Positions 37,204 through 46,211 of a stretch of 64,000 nt of DNA are shown piece after piece. The notes beneath the pieces were generated by a model that saw only the letters and a list, made by a program, of their open reading frames with translations, had not been told where the DNA came from and did no database searches. The DNA lies in the NCBI GenBank assembly GCA_937879855.1, contig CALFMO010000069.1, forward strand, positions 124,001-188,000. The letters are read 5' to 3'. This DNA comes from an uncultured Acidobacteriaceae bacterium (lineage in GTDB: Bacteria; Acidobacteriota; Terriglobia; Terriglobales; Acidobacteriaceae). Within the stretch, counting starts at the first letter, position 1; every line of letters starts with the position of its first letter. Made by a program: the position numbers and the translations under genes.

Positions 37204-38237
37204 GCCATACTCGCAACCTCTTTTCCGTCTGTATTCCCGCGTACAATCGCGCGAATCACCTTGTCGCACTTTTAGACTCGATTTTCGCACAGGACTTTCG
37301 TGATTTTGAGGTTGTCATTTGTGAAGACTTATCGCGAGAGCGCAAGGAGATAGCAGCGATTGTCAATGACTATCAATCGCGCTACCCCGAAATGTTGCGT
37401 TACTTTGAAAACGAAGAGAACCTGGGTTATGACGCTAACGTCCGAAACCTTGTGCAAAGAGCATCGGGCAAATTCTGCTTTTTCATGGGCAATGACGACA
37501 TCATGTGCCAGGGCGCACTTCAGAACGTCGCCAGCATAATCCATCGCTACCCCAAGGTTGGGGTCGTGCTGAAGAGCTATGGCTGGTTTGATGAGACGCC
37601 GGAGCAAGTGAATCAGGAAATTCGGTGGTTTAAGGAAGAGAAGGAGTTTCCGGAAGGCATCCCCGCCATTCGTTTCGCATTCCGCCGTTCCGGAGTTATT
37701 TCTGGTTACGTGGTCGACCGCGATTCTGCGAATCAAGCCGCCACCGACAAATTTGATGGCACGTTGTACTATCAGATGCACCTTACGGCGACGGTCCTAA
37801 TCAATAAGACCGCGGTCTGCACCCCTAAGGTGCTTGTACTCTGCCGAGGAAATCCGCCGGAGTTTGGGAACAGTGCAAAGGAAAAGGGGAAGTACATTCC
37901 GGGCAGATATACTCCGCAAGCCAGACTGAACATGATCAGGGGCGCCTTATCGATTGTCCTTAATTTGAAGCAGAGTAAGGGGATTGATGTAGTGGAGGAC
38001 GTTATGCACGATTACGCCAATTATTTTTTCCCGTACATCAGGGATCAGTTAACTCTTCCCATCCGAGACTACTACGAGTTGTACCGCGCATATGGGCGCA
38101 TGGGCTTTGCCCGATACCCGCTCTATCATCTGTATTTTGTTTTGGGTTATCTTTTGGGGGAGAAGCGATTTGATGCTTTAACAGCCTGTATCCGCGGGCC
38201 ACTTGGACGCAGCCCCCGGTTTGGCAAGGTACATTAA
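37200..38237 (+). CDS. GT2 glycosyltransferase
   Basis: A 345-residue GT-A enzyme starting at GTG 37200 in a GTGA overlap with the acetyltransferase gene. SVCIPAYNRANHLVALLDSI is the nucleotide-binding strand, FEVVICEDLS follows, and FFMGNDDIM replaces the usual DXD. Family 2; no membrane segments except a hydrophobic stretch near the C-terminus. Its 3' end meets the convergent GT2 gene with a 1-bp gap. Confidence 0.88.
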   Translation: MSHTRNLFSVCIPAYNRANHLVALLDSIFAQDFRDFEVVICEDLSRERKEIAAIVNDYQSRYPEMLRYFENEENLGYDANVRNLVQRASGKFCFFMGNDDIMCQGALQNVASIIHRYPKVGVVLKSYGWFDETPEQVNQEIRWFKEEKEFPEGIPAIRFAFRRSGVISGYVVDRDSANQAATDKFDGTLYYQMHLTATVLINKTAVCTPKVLVLCRGNPPEFGNSAKEKGKYIPGRYTPQARLNMIRGALSIVLNLKQSKGIDVVEDVMHDYANYFFPYIRDQLTLPIRDYYELYRAYGRMGFARYPLYHLYFVLGYLLGEKRFDALTACIRGPLGRSPRFGKVH

Positions 38238-38238
38238 G

Positions 38239-39309
38239 TCAGCAATCTTCCTTGGCTGTAGTCGAACGATCCGGAGGGTTGCGCGGGAGTCGCCAACAAA
38301 GCGTGGGAAATCCAACGGCCTTATCCAGTCGGTTGAAAATCCGTATGACGAGCACCCAAATGGCAGCCAAGAAAGGGGGAAGCACAATGACGGGATACGC
38401 AAATACCCAGTACCTGATGTTGTCTTTAAACAGCGGTGTCAGCGCTGCCTGAGGTTCGACTTCATCAACAAAGGCAATTCCAATCTTCTTATATTCAAGC
38501 AACATTAGAGGCCAGAACCTTTGGATAGTTCCGTTCGTAACGACTCGACCTAAATCTGCGGATATCAACCAGGTTCTGGTGATGGTCGCTAACGTAGTTC
38601 CAAAAACCTGAAACAATCTATAACCGCCTGTATTGTTCGCTCGCACTGCAACCAGTTTCTCCCGGATGTAGAGTCCGCGAGCAAATCGATTCAATGCTGT
38701 ATAGGTCCATCCCAGCTGCACGAGGCCCGTCCCAACCAGACTGGAAAATGCCTTTGGCCCAGCCCCCCGCACCGTGTCCTTGTTGATAATATTTCCTGTG
38801 ATAAACGTGAAGAAAACGTGGATGCGCTTGGCGTAAGCCATCGAATCTGAGATTTCGACCGCGTCAAGTTGCGCCCTAACTGGGCGCGGCTTGTGAAATG
38901 TTCGAAAGGAGTAGGCGCTTACCCATATGAGATCGTATTCTGCGGTCGCGCAGTACGTCAGGATTTTGGCGAGTCCCCCAGGAACAATGAAATCATCGTC
39001 GCTGAAAATCCAAACATACTTGCCGCGAGCCTGCTCAAAGCATTGCAGGAAGTTCGCGTCGGGCCCGACGTTTTGAGCATTGCGGATATAACGAACCTGA
39101 AGTCCACGAGAGACAAAGTCTTGTACCACTGAAGGGGTTTCGTCCGGTGAACAGTTGTCAGAGATGATCAGTTCGACCCGCATCTCATCTTTCAGCTGAT
39201 CGGCAAGAACGGACAGTAGCTCTTTGAGGCATCCGGCTCGGTTGTAAGTCGGAATCGCAAGAGTCAGTAGGGGCTTTGACATTTCAGGAGGCGTTAGTTC
39301 CTTAGACAT
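38239..39309 (-). CDS. GT2 glycosyltransferase
   Basis: A 356-residue family 2 enzyme: LLTLAIPTYNRAGCLKELL, ELIISDNCSPDE and YVWIFSDDDFIVPGG (DDD metal site). Residues about 310-335 are hydrophobic and may be a membrane anchor. AAAGG lies 5 nt before ATG 39309; an internal ATG at 39282 is less supported. It is the only minus-strand gene in this part of the locus. Confidence 0.87.
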   Translation of the reverse strand: MSKELTPPEMSKPLLTLAIPTYNRAGCLKELLSVLADQLKDEMRVELIISDNCSPDETPSVVQDFVSRGLQVRYIRNAQNVGPDANFLQCFEQARGKYVWIFSDDDFIVPGGLAKILTYCATAEYDLIWVSAYSFRTFHKPRPVRAQLDAVEISDSMAYAKRIHVFFTFITGNIINKDTVRGAGPKAFSSLVGTGLVQLGWTYTALNRFARGLYIREKLVAVRANNTGGYRLFQVFGTTLATITRTWLISADLGRVVTNGTIQRFWPLMLLEYKKIGIAFVDEVEPQAALTPLFKDNIRYWVFAYPVIVLPPFLAAIWVLVIRIFNRLDKAVGFPTLCWRLPRNPPDRSTTAKEDC

Positions 39310-39918
39310 CCGTGCCTTTGATTCCTCGGACTAGGCGGCATGCCCCTGTGTACTTCAGCAACGGTTGAAGCAAAAAAGGGCGCAAGCCAATTCAGACAAC
39401 CCAGCTTGAGGCCTTATGCTTGGTCGCGGCCTCTGGCCTTGCCGCGCGTGAATCCGTTCCTAGTTGTGCGCGCCGCAATCAAGTGCCTCTTAGGGCGAAA
39501 CGAATGGCTCAGTTCACGACCTCCGCTCAGCTCATACTATGATTCAGGCTACCAGAAGTTGCCATAATCGTTGCGGACTTTTTCATGTGACGTTCGGGCG
39601 TCGAATGCGACAACGAAACCGTTTACGCCGCACCCCGTGCAGGATGCTAACCCCAGTGCGACCAACGAGGAATGGGTAGCCGCTTTCGACTCCGCAGCAA
39701 CAGCCACGCAGACCCTCGCGAGCAGGTCATCGGTTGGTCGTGGGAGAAAATCGAGGTGCGATAGTCCCCCGGGGTCCTGAGGGTCGCCGTCTACACTCTA
39801 AACCGAATTGCGCGTTTCGCTCTCGCAACCTGCACCAGCCAATGGCGATACGAACCAAGGCGGGGGACAGACTCTCGGCAAAAAGCAAAGTTGCGGCTAT
39901 TTTGATAAAACACAGCTT
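39310..39918. other. Gene-free interval
   Basis: About 600 bp between divergent genes. Two short plus-strand frames (39340-39567 and 39571-39780) have no recognisable content. I see no clear terminator or operon promoter here; it may be decayed coding sequence or a long regulatory region. Confidence 0.4.
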
Positions 39919-41085
39919 ATGAACTATTCGGTGCTTTGGAAGCCGCGGAGATTCTACGCTGCAATAAAGCGTAGAGTCGTCCACCGGAGAGCCATGATTC
40001 AGGCCATTGAGAACGGCAAGCGGAGATTCCGGAACGATCCGAATTTCCGCCCCGAGCTGGTTCCAGGTTACTTTGTTCCTCGTATCGCCGATGATCGGGA
40101 CGATCTGGTTACTCTGAAGCGAATCATTGCTGCGTATAAGAAAGCGAAGGCCAAGCAGAAGAACGCTGGTGAGGCATTTAACGTCAGCAACGAGTGGCTT
40201 CCCATTTATGAGCGAAACCTCGGACCGGTAATGAAGGCTTTGCTTTCGGAAAACGTCACTGAGCTGCGGCGAATGTATCAAAACTTCTTTAGAGATCCGT
40301 GTAGCTCAGGTCTAGTGGGGCTTCCCATCAACATTCCCAATCTCTTTTCGGGAGGAGCAATTAAGCAGAAATTCAGGGAGTACATTCTCTGTGATGTACT
40401 GCATCGGTACGATCTGTGGAAGAAACGTACGGGAAACAAATATAGTGCAGCGGTTCTATCGGCACCGTTAGTCGGTAATCCTTACGGTTACACGATGGAA
40501 GGAGTTTTCATCAGGGGCGGAGCCGATTATCAGCATTATTATGCGCAGGCCATCGCTGAGTTGATGTGCTATAGCACAAAGCAGATAGTGTTGGAGCTTG
40601 GTGAAGGTTTTGGAGGGCTGGCTTATTATCTGGTCCGAGATAACCCACGGGTAACCTATGTGGGTTTTGATCTTCCCGAGGCAACGGCGCTCGCGTCTTA
40701 TTACCTGATGCGGTGCTTGCCGAATGTTCAGGCCCGCCTGTATGGTGAGGCGGAACTATCTGCGGAAACCCTTGCAGCACCTGGGTTTGTGCTGATGCCA
40801 AGTTTCGAGATCATGAAGATGCCGTCGAAGTCGGCTGCGGTGTCCTTTAATTCCTACAGCCTTGCCGAGATGTCGCCTGCGACGACCCACGTCTATATCG
40901 ATCAGATTGCGCGGATCACGAGCGGCTATTTTCTGCATGTCAACCACAATAGAAATGCGGCGCTGAACGCAGATAAGTTCGGCGTCGAGGAACGCGGCTT
41001 CAGGCTGGTCAGTAGGGAACTCGCCGGATGGACCTCGGGAATCAACCCGCAATCGGATGAATACGAGTACCTCTACAAGGCGTAA
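39919..41085 (+). CDS. Putative sugar O-methyltransferase
   Basis: 388 residues from ATG 39919; a longer frame from 39808 is open but lacks similarity. The sequence matches the 'putative sugar O-methyltransferase' group of polysaccharide loci: a helical N-terminus (ERNLGPVMKALL), NPYGYTMEG and a methyltransferase core at about 215-330 (IVLELGEGFGGLAYYL, VGFDLPEATALASYYL), followed by SFNSYSLAEMS. It probably methylates one sugar of the polymer. No clear ribosome site. Confidence 0.8.
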   Translation: MNYSVLWKPRRFYAAIKRRVVHRRAMIQAIENGKRRFRNDPNFRPELVPGYFVPRIADDRDDLVTLKRIIAAYKKAKAKQKNAGEAFNVSNEWLPIYERNLGPVMKALLSENVTELRRMYQNFFRDPCSSGLVGLPINIPNLFSGGAIKQKFREYILCDVLHRYDLWKKRTGNKYSAAVLSAPLVGNPYGYTMEGVFIRGGADYQHYYAQAIAELMCYSTKQIVLELGEGFGGLAYYLVRDNPRVTYVGFDLPEATALASYYLMRCLPNVQARLYGEAELSAETLAAPGFVLMPSFEIMKMPSKSAAVSFNSYSLAEMSPATTHVYIDQIARITSGYFLHVNHNRNAALNADKFGVEERGFRLVSRELAGWTSGINPQSDEYEYLYKA

Positions 41086-41374
41086 GGCTCGTTCCTATCA
41101 CGCGTCGTCCCTCAGAATTAATGCTCAGCGAAAAACGAGCATGCTTCGCCTAGAGCCAGCCAGCGCCGGAATACGGGACGGACATAACATGCCGCTAGCA
41201 TAGCTGCCCAGTAAGGTTGCAGCTAAGGGAACCGAAGGACAGATGCAGCGCCGCTATTGCGGTTTGTCGGGCAACGGTCTATTCTTCCTGTCCCGGAAAT
41301 CCGGCGATTACGAGTTCCGGCCAAGTTTAGCAGCATATCCAAGCCGTGATGGGCGTTGAGGTCGAGCACAACCC

Positions 41375-43024
41375 TTGGCAAAACATAACAGTGCAGACAC
41401 AGGCCTGATTAGCAGGCGCTCCTTTATTCAAAAGGCCAGTTTGTTGGCGGCTGGTTCGGCTTTTGGACTTTCTTTGACGGGATGCGACTCGGCGTTTGTT
41501 ATACCGTGCCTGGGTCCAGCCCCGCTGCCGACCCCCCAGCCGGGGATGACGTACATTCGGGCATCGTCGATCGGATGCGCGCTCGATTGCGACCTGCGGA
41601 ATGGACGCAACAAATACACGGGCGGAGCCGCCACAGACGATGGTCCGCGGATCAATGCAGCAATGGCCGGGGCATCGGCAGACAATCCAATTACGCTGAT
41701 CATCGACGGAAGCGCGTTAGTCTCGGGCCTGTTCCTTCCGGCCGGGGGATATTGGAACATTGCGGGACTGGGCTGCGGCACAGGGTTTTTCGTGAAGACG
41801 GCCACCAACAATGACGGCATTCACAACGGAGATCCCCATGCAGCCGTGCCCTCCGATCCGGGACCGCCGGCCCCATCGCGAGGACGGAATGTCTCACTCA
41901 GCAACTTCACTTTGAACGGCAACCAAGGAAACGGTTCTGACGGAAATTCGACAAGCGGGTCGCGGCTAGGCACTAAAACAACCTACTATTTCGGAATCAA
42001 CCTAATGAACTTGGACAATATCTCTATCGAAAAAGTGGTTGTGGTGAAGTCCTCCGCTTACCATATACGGCTTTCGAATGTTGGCCATGTACGGATATCT
42101 GGATGTGTGATGAAGAGCCACGGCTTGGGGACGGACGGATTGCATTTTGACGGCCCCGCGAATGACATTAGTATTTCCAACTGCGACTTCACGACGGACG
42201 ACGACGCGATCGCATTGAACTGCCCAGAGGGCTACTCAGGCAACATCTCACGAGTGGAAGTCACCAACTGTACGTTTAACAGCTGGTCGCTGATGCGGCT
42301 TTACACGACTAATGGAGGACCGAACAAATTCAGCATCGATGCAGTGAATGTAAGCAATTGCGTCGGTACTCTGGCGGAAGCCGCTTTTCTGATCGGGGTA
42401 GTCGATGGCAGTAATCCAAACTCTGTCGCTTCTTTGACCGTCTCAGACTGCAGTCTAACGGCTCCGACTGTACTCGCAATCGCGGAAAACTTTGGGAACA
42501 TCGCGCTCGAAAACGTTACCTTTATCCCATCCACATCAAACGTTGTTTGGGTCTCGCCCCAAACAAACCACGTCTGCGGTTTTTTGCGGCCGTCCCCACT
42601 GTATGGCGGGATAACGTACGTTGGATCCAGCCTTTCCTTCGAGAACTGTCAAATCTATCGAAATCCAGGTGTCCGGGTTGCCGCCGTGGTCCTTGAAAGC
42701 GATTCGACCATCGACAACCTAACCTTCACGGGATTTGGGTTGCAGGAGGCCGCTTCCAGTTCCTCGATCCCAAACCTGCTTAACATCGGCTCGGGATCAA
42801 TCGGGCAACTCGTACTCAACTCTCTTGATAGCACCAACATCCATGCTGCCGTATCCGCGGGCGGATTCTCGAGCATCGGGTCCATTTCCGGGAAGGGCGT
42901 GCTTGCGACAGGCTGGGAGTTTCCCGATGCTGTGGTGGCAGACGGGGTACCGTACATCTCGGCGAGTTCGGGGTTGCCTTCGATAAAGGTCGGAGGAGTG
43001 GTTGAGCCTTACGGGCAACCCTGA
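41375..43024 (+). CDS. Tat-exported GH28-like right-handed beta-helix lipoprotein
   Basis: 549 residues from TTG 41375, the first start after an in-frame stop. The N-terminus has a twin-arginine signal (SRRSFIQKASLLAAG) followed by a lipobox (LSLTGC), so it should be exported folded and lipidated. The body is a right-handed beta helix with many short NCxF strands. The polygalacturonase-like acidic motifs are visible: GTDGLHFDG and NCDFTTDDDAIALNC (about residues 250-285). It may cleave or trim the locus polymer, or act on plant pectin. The 289 bp upstream hold no other gene. Confidence 0.8.
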   Translation: MAKHNSADTGLISRRSFIQKASLLAAGSAFGLSLTGCDSAFVIPCLGPAPLPTPQPGMTYIRASSIGCALDCDLRNGRNKYTGGAATDDGPRINAAMAGASADNPITLIIDGSALVSGLFLPAGGYWNIAGLGCGTGFFVKTATNNDGIHNGDPHAAVPSDPGPPAPSRGRNVSLSNFTLNGNQGNGSDGNSTSGSRLGTKTTYYFGINLMNLDNISIEKVVVVKSSAYHIRLSNVGHVRISGCVMKSHGLGTDGLHFDGPANDISISNCDFTTDDDAIALNCPEGYSGNISRVEVTNCTFNSWSLMRLYTTNGGPNKFSIDAVNVSNCVGTLAEAAFLIGVVDGSNPNSVASLTVSDCSLTAPTVLAIAENFGNIALENVTFIPSTSNVVWVSPQTNHVCGFLRPSPLYGGITYVGSSLSFENCQIYRNPGVRVAAVVLESDSTIDNLTFTGFGLQEAASSSSIPNLLNIGSGSIGQLVLNSLDSTNIHAAVSAGGFSSIGSISGKGVLATGWEFPDAVVADGVPYISASSGLPSIKVGGVVEPYGQP

Positions 43025-43183
43025 TTTGCGCCTTTGAATATGACATCACAGCCGTCGCTGCAAACCGCGCGAACACAATGCAAAGGGGGCCGCATTGATT
43101 CTTCAGCAAGTTCGTCTCAAAAGTCTTTGCGATCTCGAGGCGGTTGAACTGGAATCGGTAATGTACTTGACAGGCGGTACGCC

Positions 43184-43417
43184 TTATCCCGAAGCGCCGT
43201 GAGTAGATGCGTGGCACGCGGTACAGAGGGTCATTAAGTTCTCTTCAGAGTCATGACCGGATTGGCTGCGAAACTGTTGGTGGTGAACCTGCAGATTTGC
43301 CATGCTTCCACATAACTGACAACGCCAGCCGTCACGGCGCAGCACCCGGAGCCGAAGCTCTTGGTACGATTCTGGATTCAGTCGAGAGGGAGAATAGTCG
43401 GAGCGGATCGATCTCAT
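43184..43417 (-). CDS. HNH endonuclease
   Basis: 77 residues from ATG 43417, an ATGA overlap with the preceding gene; a longer frame to 43570 lies inside that gene. LRRDGWRCQLCG gives the first zinc Cys pair, VHHQQF the His pair and LMTLCTACH the second Cys pair plus the HNH His. Small stand-alone HNH nucleases cut DNA and are common in phages and mobile islands. Last gene of the five-gene operon. Confidence 0.88.
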   Translation of the reverse strand: MRSIRSDYSPSRLNPESYQELRLRVLRRDGWRCQLCGSMANLQVHHQQFRSQSGHDSEENLMTLCTACHASTHGASG

Positions 43418-44112
43418 GATGCCTTCTCTCTGAGGTTTTGAAGAAACGCCTGCTTCTGTTCGCCGGGCAGAAACTTGAAGAATCTCGTCATCGAGAACAG
43501 CAAGGTTTCCGGGTCCCCATTGCCGAGGTTGGCTCCAGCCAGAAAGTCCGCACAAATCATTTCCAAACAATATCCTCTTGATCGGTCGCTACCCAGCATC
43601 AGGGCTGCCGTTTCGATCGCTTTCTCAACCACCGGCATTTGGCTTTGGTAGAGCTTGAAATAAATAATCTCCCACGGTTCCGTTTCCCGCCCGGTTAGTT
43701 CTCTCTCAACCTCCTTCTTGAAGTCCTGCTTTGGCATGCGACGCGCTTTGTGCAACCAGGTTGCACAATCAAAGTGCTGCCTGTCCCGCCTGGCAAGTTT
43801 TGCCAGCTCGATCCCTTTCGCCCATCCCACTTCCTTCAGCTGCTTTCTCGCCTGCGGGGGCAGGTGTTCGTGGATGGACATCAGGTAGTAGGCCTTCCTC
43901 CTCGATTCCGGAAAACGCCTTTGAAGAAATTCGTCAAAACACTTCAAGGCTTCGAGTCGCCAGTACTGCCCAGCCCGCACCTCATATAGATAACGTCCCA
44001 GCTCGACGAACTTCGAGTCGCGCTCAATATCTTTCCGCTGCTCCCATGCCAAAATCTCGTCAATCTTGCCTAGCACGAACACAGCGCGTCGGCGATTGAA
44101 CTTCGGCGGCAT
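43414..44112 (-). CDS. Unknown protein of the recombination operon
   Basis: 232 residues from ATG 44112; the frame is open to 44223 inside the nuclease gene. Mostly alpha-helical and basic/aromatic (SKFVELGRYLYEVRAGQYWRL, RRKAYYLMSIHEHLP). No family recognised. It lies 10 bp after the PD-(D/E)XK gene and overlaps the HNH gene as ATGA. The RRKAYYLM helix and basic character would fit a DNA- or protein-binding helper; that is inference. Confidence 0.75.
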   Translation of the reverse strand: MPPKFNRRRAVFVLGKIDEILAWEQRKDIERDSKFVELGRYLYEVRAGQYWRLEALKCFDEFLQRRFPESRRKAYYLMSIHEHLPPQARKQLKEVGWAKGIELAKLARRDRQHFDCATWLHKARRMPKQDFKKEVERELTGRETEPWEIIYFKLYQSQMPVVEKAIETAALMLGSDRSRGYCLEMICADFLAGANLGNGDPETLLFSMTRFFKFLPGEQKQAFLQNLREKAS

Positions 44113-44122
44113 GGGTGGATTC

Positions 44123-44926
44123 TTAGTAATCAAGCTCGTCAAGCCAACCAAGATTGTCTGCTCCTGGACGCCGCACGAGAGCGGCGTCGGCCAAGACTTG
44201 CCTTCCAAGACAAAACCCAACATAAGGACAGCTGCTGCAGGGATTCTGCGGAAAACGGATACCGCTGTGCGGCAGAAAATCTGCCGACTCGATCCGTCGG
44301 ATTGTGCTTTCCACCAAATTGCCGAACTCGAGGCGTTGTTCCTCGGTGATGGTCGTGCGTAAGTACTGAACCTCAGCCAAGCGCTTGCGAACGAATACGA
44401 CTTGAGCCACTTCTGAAATTCCTGTCATCCAGGAGTAGCAGACGAGTTGGGGATCCAGAGCAAGCAGTCCCTCGGGCTCTTCCGAGTATCGGCTCGAAGA
44501 AGTCTTCCACTCAAGTAAGCAGCGTTTCCCATCCAGTTTGCCGATCGCATCGATGTACGCGACGAAGTCGTTGCTTCCGGCGATCGGTCGGGTGAACTTG
44601 ATTTGCACATTCCGCCTGGGTTGGTGCACTTGGACCCGACCATCCTGGCAGAAGCGGGTCAACAGCATAATTCCCTTCCGCAGCATGCGATCCCAAGAAT
44701 CTCCGTTCGAGTAATGCAACTCTTGGCTTTGGCAGGCAGACCACTCTGCAAACAGAACCGCTCCGGGATCTTCCCGACGAAAGAGTGCCCCCAGTGCCTG
44801 TTCGAAAGCGCGACCGAACAGCATCGCCGCTCGGGTATCTTTTTCTTTCCAGCCATCGAGGTAGCGATACCGATAGCGCCGCGGGCAACTGAGATATTGG
44901 CTGATTTGTGTGTAGCTATAGATCAT
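44123..44926 (-). CDS. PD-(D/E)XK nuclease with iron-sulfur-type Cys cluster (RecB/Cas4-like)
   Basis: A 267-residue nuclease. SYTQISQYLSCPRRYRYRYL is the typical RecB-family opening with the first Cys. AFEQAL supplies a helix-borne acid, and the catalytic core is YIDAIGKLDGKRCLLEWKTS (D-x(n)-E-x-K) at about residues 122-141. The C-terminal C-x2-C-x5-C (PCSSCPYVGFC), with the N-terminal Cys, suggests a 4Fe-4S cluster as in AddB/Cas4. The ATG follows directly on the previous gene's TGA. It would process DNA ends for the Rad52-like protein encoded upstream. Confidence 0.88.
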   Translation of the reverse strand: MIYSYTQISQYLSCPRRYRYRYLDGWKEKDTRAAMLFGRAFEQALGALFRREDPGAVLFAEWSACQSQELHYSNGDSWDRMLRKGIMLLTRFCQDGRVQVHQPRRNVQIKFTRPIAGSNDFVAYIDAIGKLDGKRCLLEWKTSSSRYSEEPEGLLALDPQLVCYSWMTGISEVAQVVFVRKRLAEVQYLRTTITEEQRLEFGNLVESTIRRIESADFLPHSGIRFPQNPCSSCPYVGFCLGRQVLADAALVRRPGADNLGWLDELDY

Positions 44927-45355
44927 TCAAGCCACCTGCGGTTCGTCCAGATTTGCCGGTGAAAGTTCTTCCCAACGACCGGCGGGTGCGAATCCGTCGA
45001 GTCGGAACAAAGAAGCACCGTTGATTACGATTGGGCTGACCTTGACGACCCCCTTTAGTCCAACAAGTTGTCGCTCGTCCACCTCGTCGCGACCGAGCAG
45101 TTCGCTGTCATAGCCGAAGTCCCGTAGAAACCAGTGGAGCTTCCATAGGGCTTTCCGAGTGCAATAGATGCGGCTCGAGATCCCTTGCCCTGCGAAACGC
45201 CTTGGCTCAAGAATCGACAAAGTGAGCGTGTAATAGGGCTTCTGTGCGTGCCGTTGAAACTTGGCTCGTTGCACTCGGACGAGAAAGACTCCGTCGGGAA
45301 TCTGACCCACGGCGCCGCGATCTGCATCGCGCAGGCCCGCGATCTGGCGTTTCAT
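44927..45355 (-). CDS. Small unknown protein, possible OB-fold ssDNA-binding type
   Basis: 142 residues. Predicted beta-rich (DGVFLVRVQRAKF, PYYTLTLSILEPRRF, RIYCTRKALWKLHWFLRDFGY). Phage recombination operons often carry an OB-fold or DUF669-like protein in this position, between the annealing protein and the nuclease; I cannot confirm such a fold. The start overlaps the Rad52-like gene as ATGA and its stop abuts the nuclease ATG. Confidence 0.72.
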   Translation of the reverse strand: MKRQIAGLRDADRGAVGQIPDGVFLVRVQRAKFQRHAQKPYYTLTLSILEPRRFAGQGISSRIYCTRKALWKLHWFLRDFGYDSELLGRDEVDERQLVGLKGVVKVSPIVINGASLFRLDGFAPAGRWEELSPANLDEPQVA

Positions 45356-46107
45356 GCGGCACCTTCTTTCTGGGCGGGATAGCTGTTGAGCTGGCAGAGC
45401 AGCGCATTGCGATCTTTTTCAGCCCAATCTGCAAGGTGCACGACGAAGTTCTCCACTTGCTCGCGAGTAGCATCGCGTAGAGACTTGACGCCGCAAAAGT
45501 CGGTCGCGTAGGACTTGACCAGCGTGGGATCGAGCTGATGCTGGCGAATCAGTTGGCAAAGGCGGTCCCGAACTTTTGGACTTCCGGAACCATTTCCGTT
45601 TGCGGGTTGTGGCGGAAGCTTCTTTGACTCGCGGGACGATTGCACTGGCTCGACGGAGGACCCGATTTCTTCAACGGAGCAGATGCCGATTCCGTAAGCC
45701 TTCCGGAGGGCCCGGTTGACGGCGCGGGTTTCCGCGATGCGCATTTCGGCACCTCGAATTAGAGGAGAGACGTTAGACGGATCAGCATCGCCGTAGCCTA
45801 CGAAGCCTTTGCAGGTGGGCGACGTAAATATGGTGGCACGGAACACAAAACGCGATGTCCCTAAGTCGCAGAATGCCTTGAGGGGCTGCACTTGCATCCC
45901 ATGACAGTGTTTGCGGTGGGCGACCCGCAGGAGCCCAGAGCTGCTCACATACCATTTACCGTCGATCAGCAGGAGGTCACCGGCTGCAACGGATAGGCAA
46001 TGTCTCTTTAAAAGCTCAACAAGGCTGTCGCGCAAAGGTTTTTTCAAGCTCCCCCATATCTGTTCTGCTAATCGCAGATCATGCCCAAACCTTCGATTTT
46101 CTTGCAT
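45352..46107 (-). CDS. Putative Rad52-like single-strand annealing protein
   Basis: A 251-residue protein. The N-terminal domain has a basic/aromatic beta region (KWYVSSSGLLRVAHRKHCHG, FVFRATIFTS) and then GYGDADPSNVS and AETRAVNRALRKAYGIG. The last segment resembles the helix pattern of Rad52-type annealing proteins (KRALRSFG), so the call rests on motif likeness and on nuclease partners downstream. The C-terminal ~90 residues are a separate helical tail after a Gly/Ser linker. AAGGGAG 5 nt before the ATG supports the start. First gene of the operon, under the palindrome at 46131. Confidence 0.65.
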   Translation of the reverse strand: MQENRRFGHDLRLAEQIWGSLKKPLRDSLVELLKRHCLSVAAGDLLLIDGKWYVSSSGLLRVAHRKHCHGMQVQPLKAFCDLGTSRFVFRATIFTSPTCKGFVGYGDADPSNVSPLIRGAEMRIAETRAVNRALRKAYGIGICSVEEIGSSVEPVQSSRESKKLPPQPANGNGSGSPKVRDRLCQLIRQHQLDPTLVKSYATDFCGVKSLRDATREQVENFVVHLADWAEKDRNALLCQLNSYPAQKEGAA

Positions 46108-46130
46108 CTTCGCTCCCTTCTATGCATGGC

Positions 46131-46148
46131 GCTAAGCATATGCTTAGC
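46131..46148. promoter_or_regulatory. Perfect 18-bp palindrome, candidate operator
   Basis: GCTAAGCATATGCTTAGC, perfectly self-complementary, 24-41 bp upstream of the Rad52-like ATG and 64 bp before the plus-strand small gene. A half-site copy (GGTAAGC, 46149-46155) follows, and AAGCAAG-tt-CTTGCTT lies at 46162-46177. This divergent region likely binds a repressor controlling both directions. Confidence 0.6.
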
Positions 46149-46211
46149 GGTAAGCAATGTCAAGCAAGTTCTTGCTTTGTCTGAGTCGTCGGGGTAAGGT
46201 TCAAATCCATA

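Noticed and set aside
46194..46210. GGTTCAAATCC resembling a tRNA T-loop, as in an integrase attachment site
   Set aside because: The flanking bases do not form a T-stem, no other tRNA arm is present and no integrase lies nearby.
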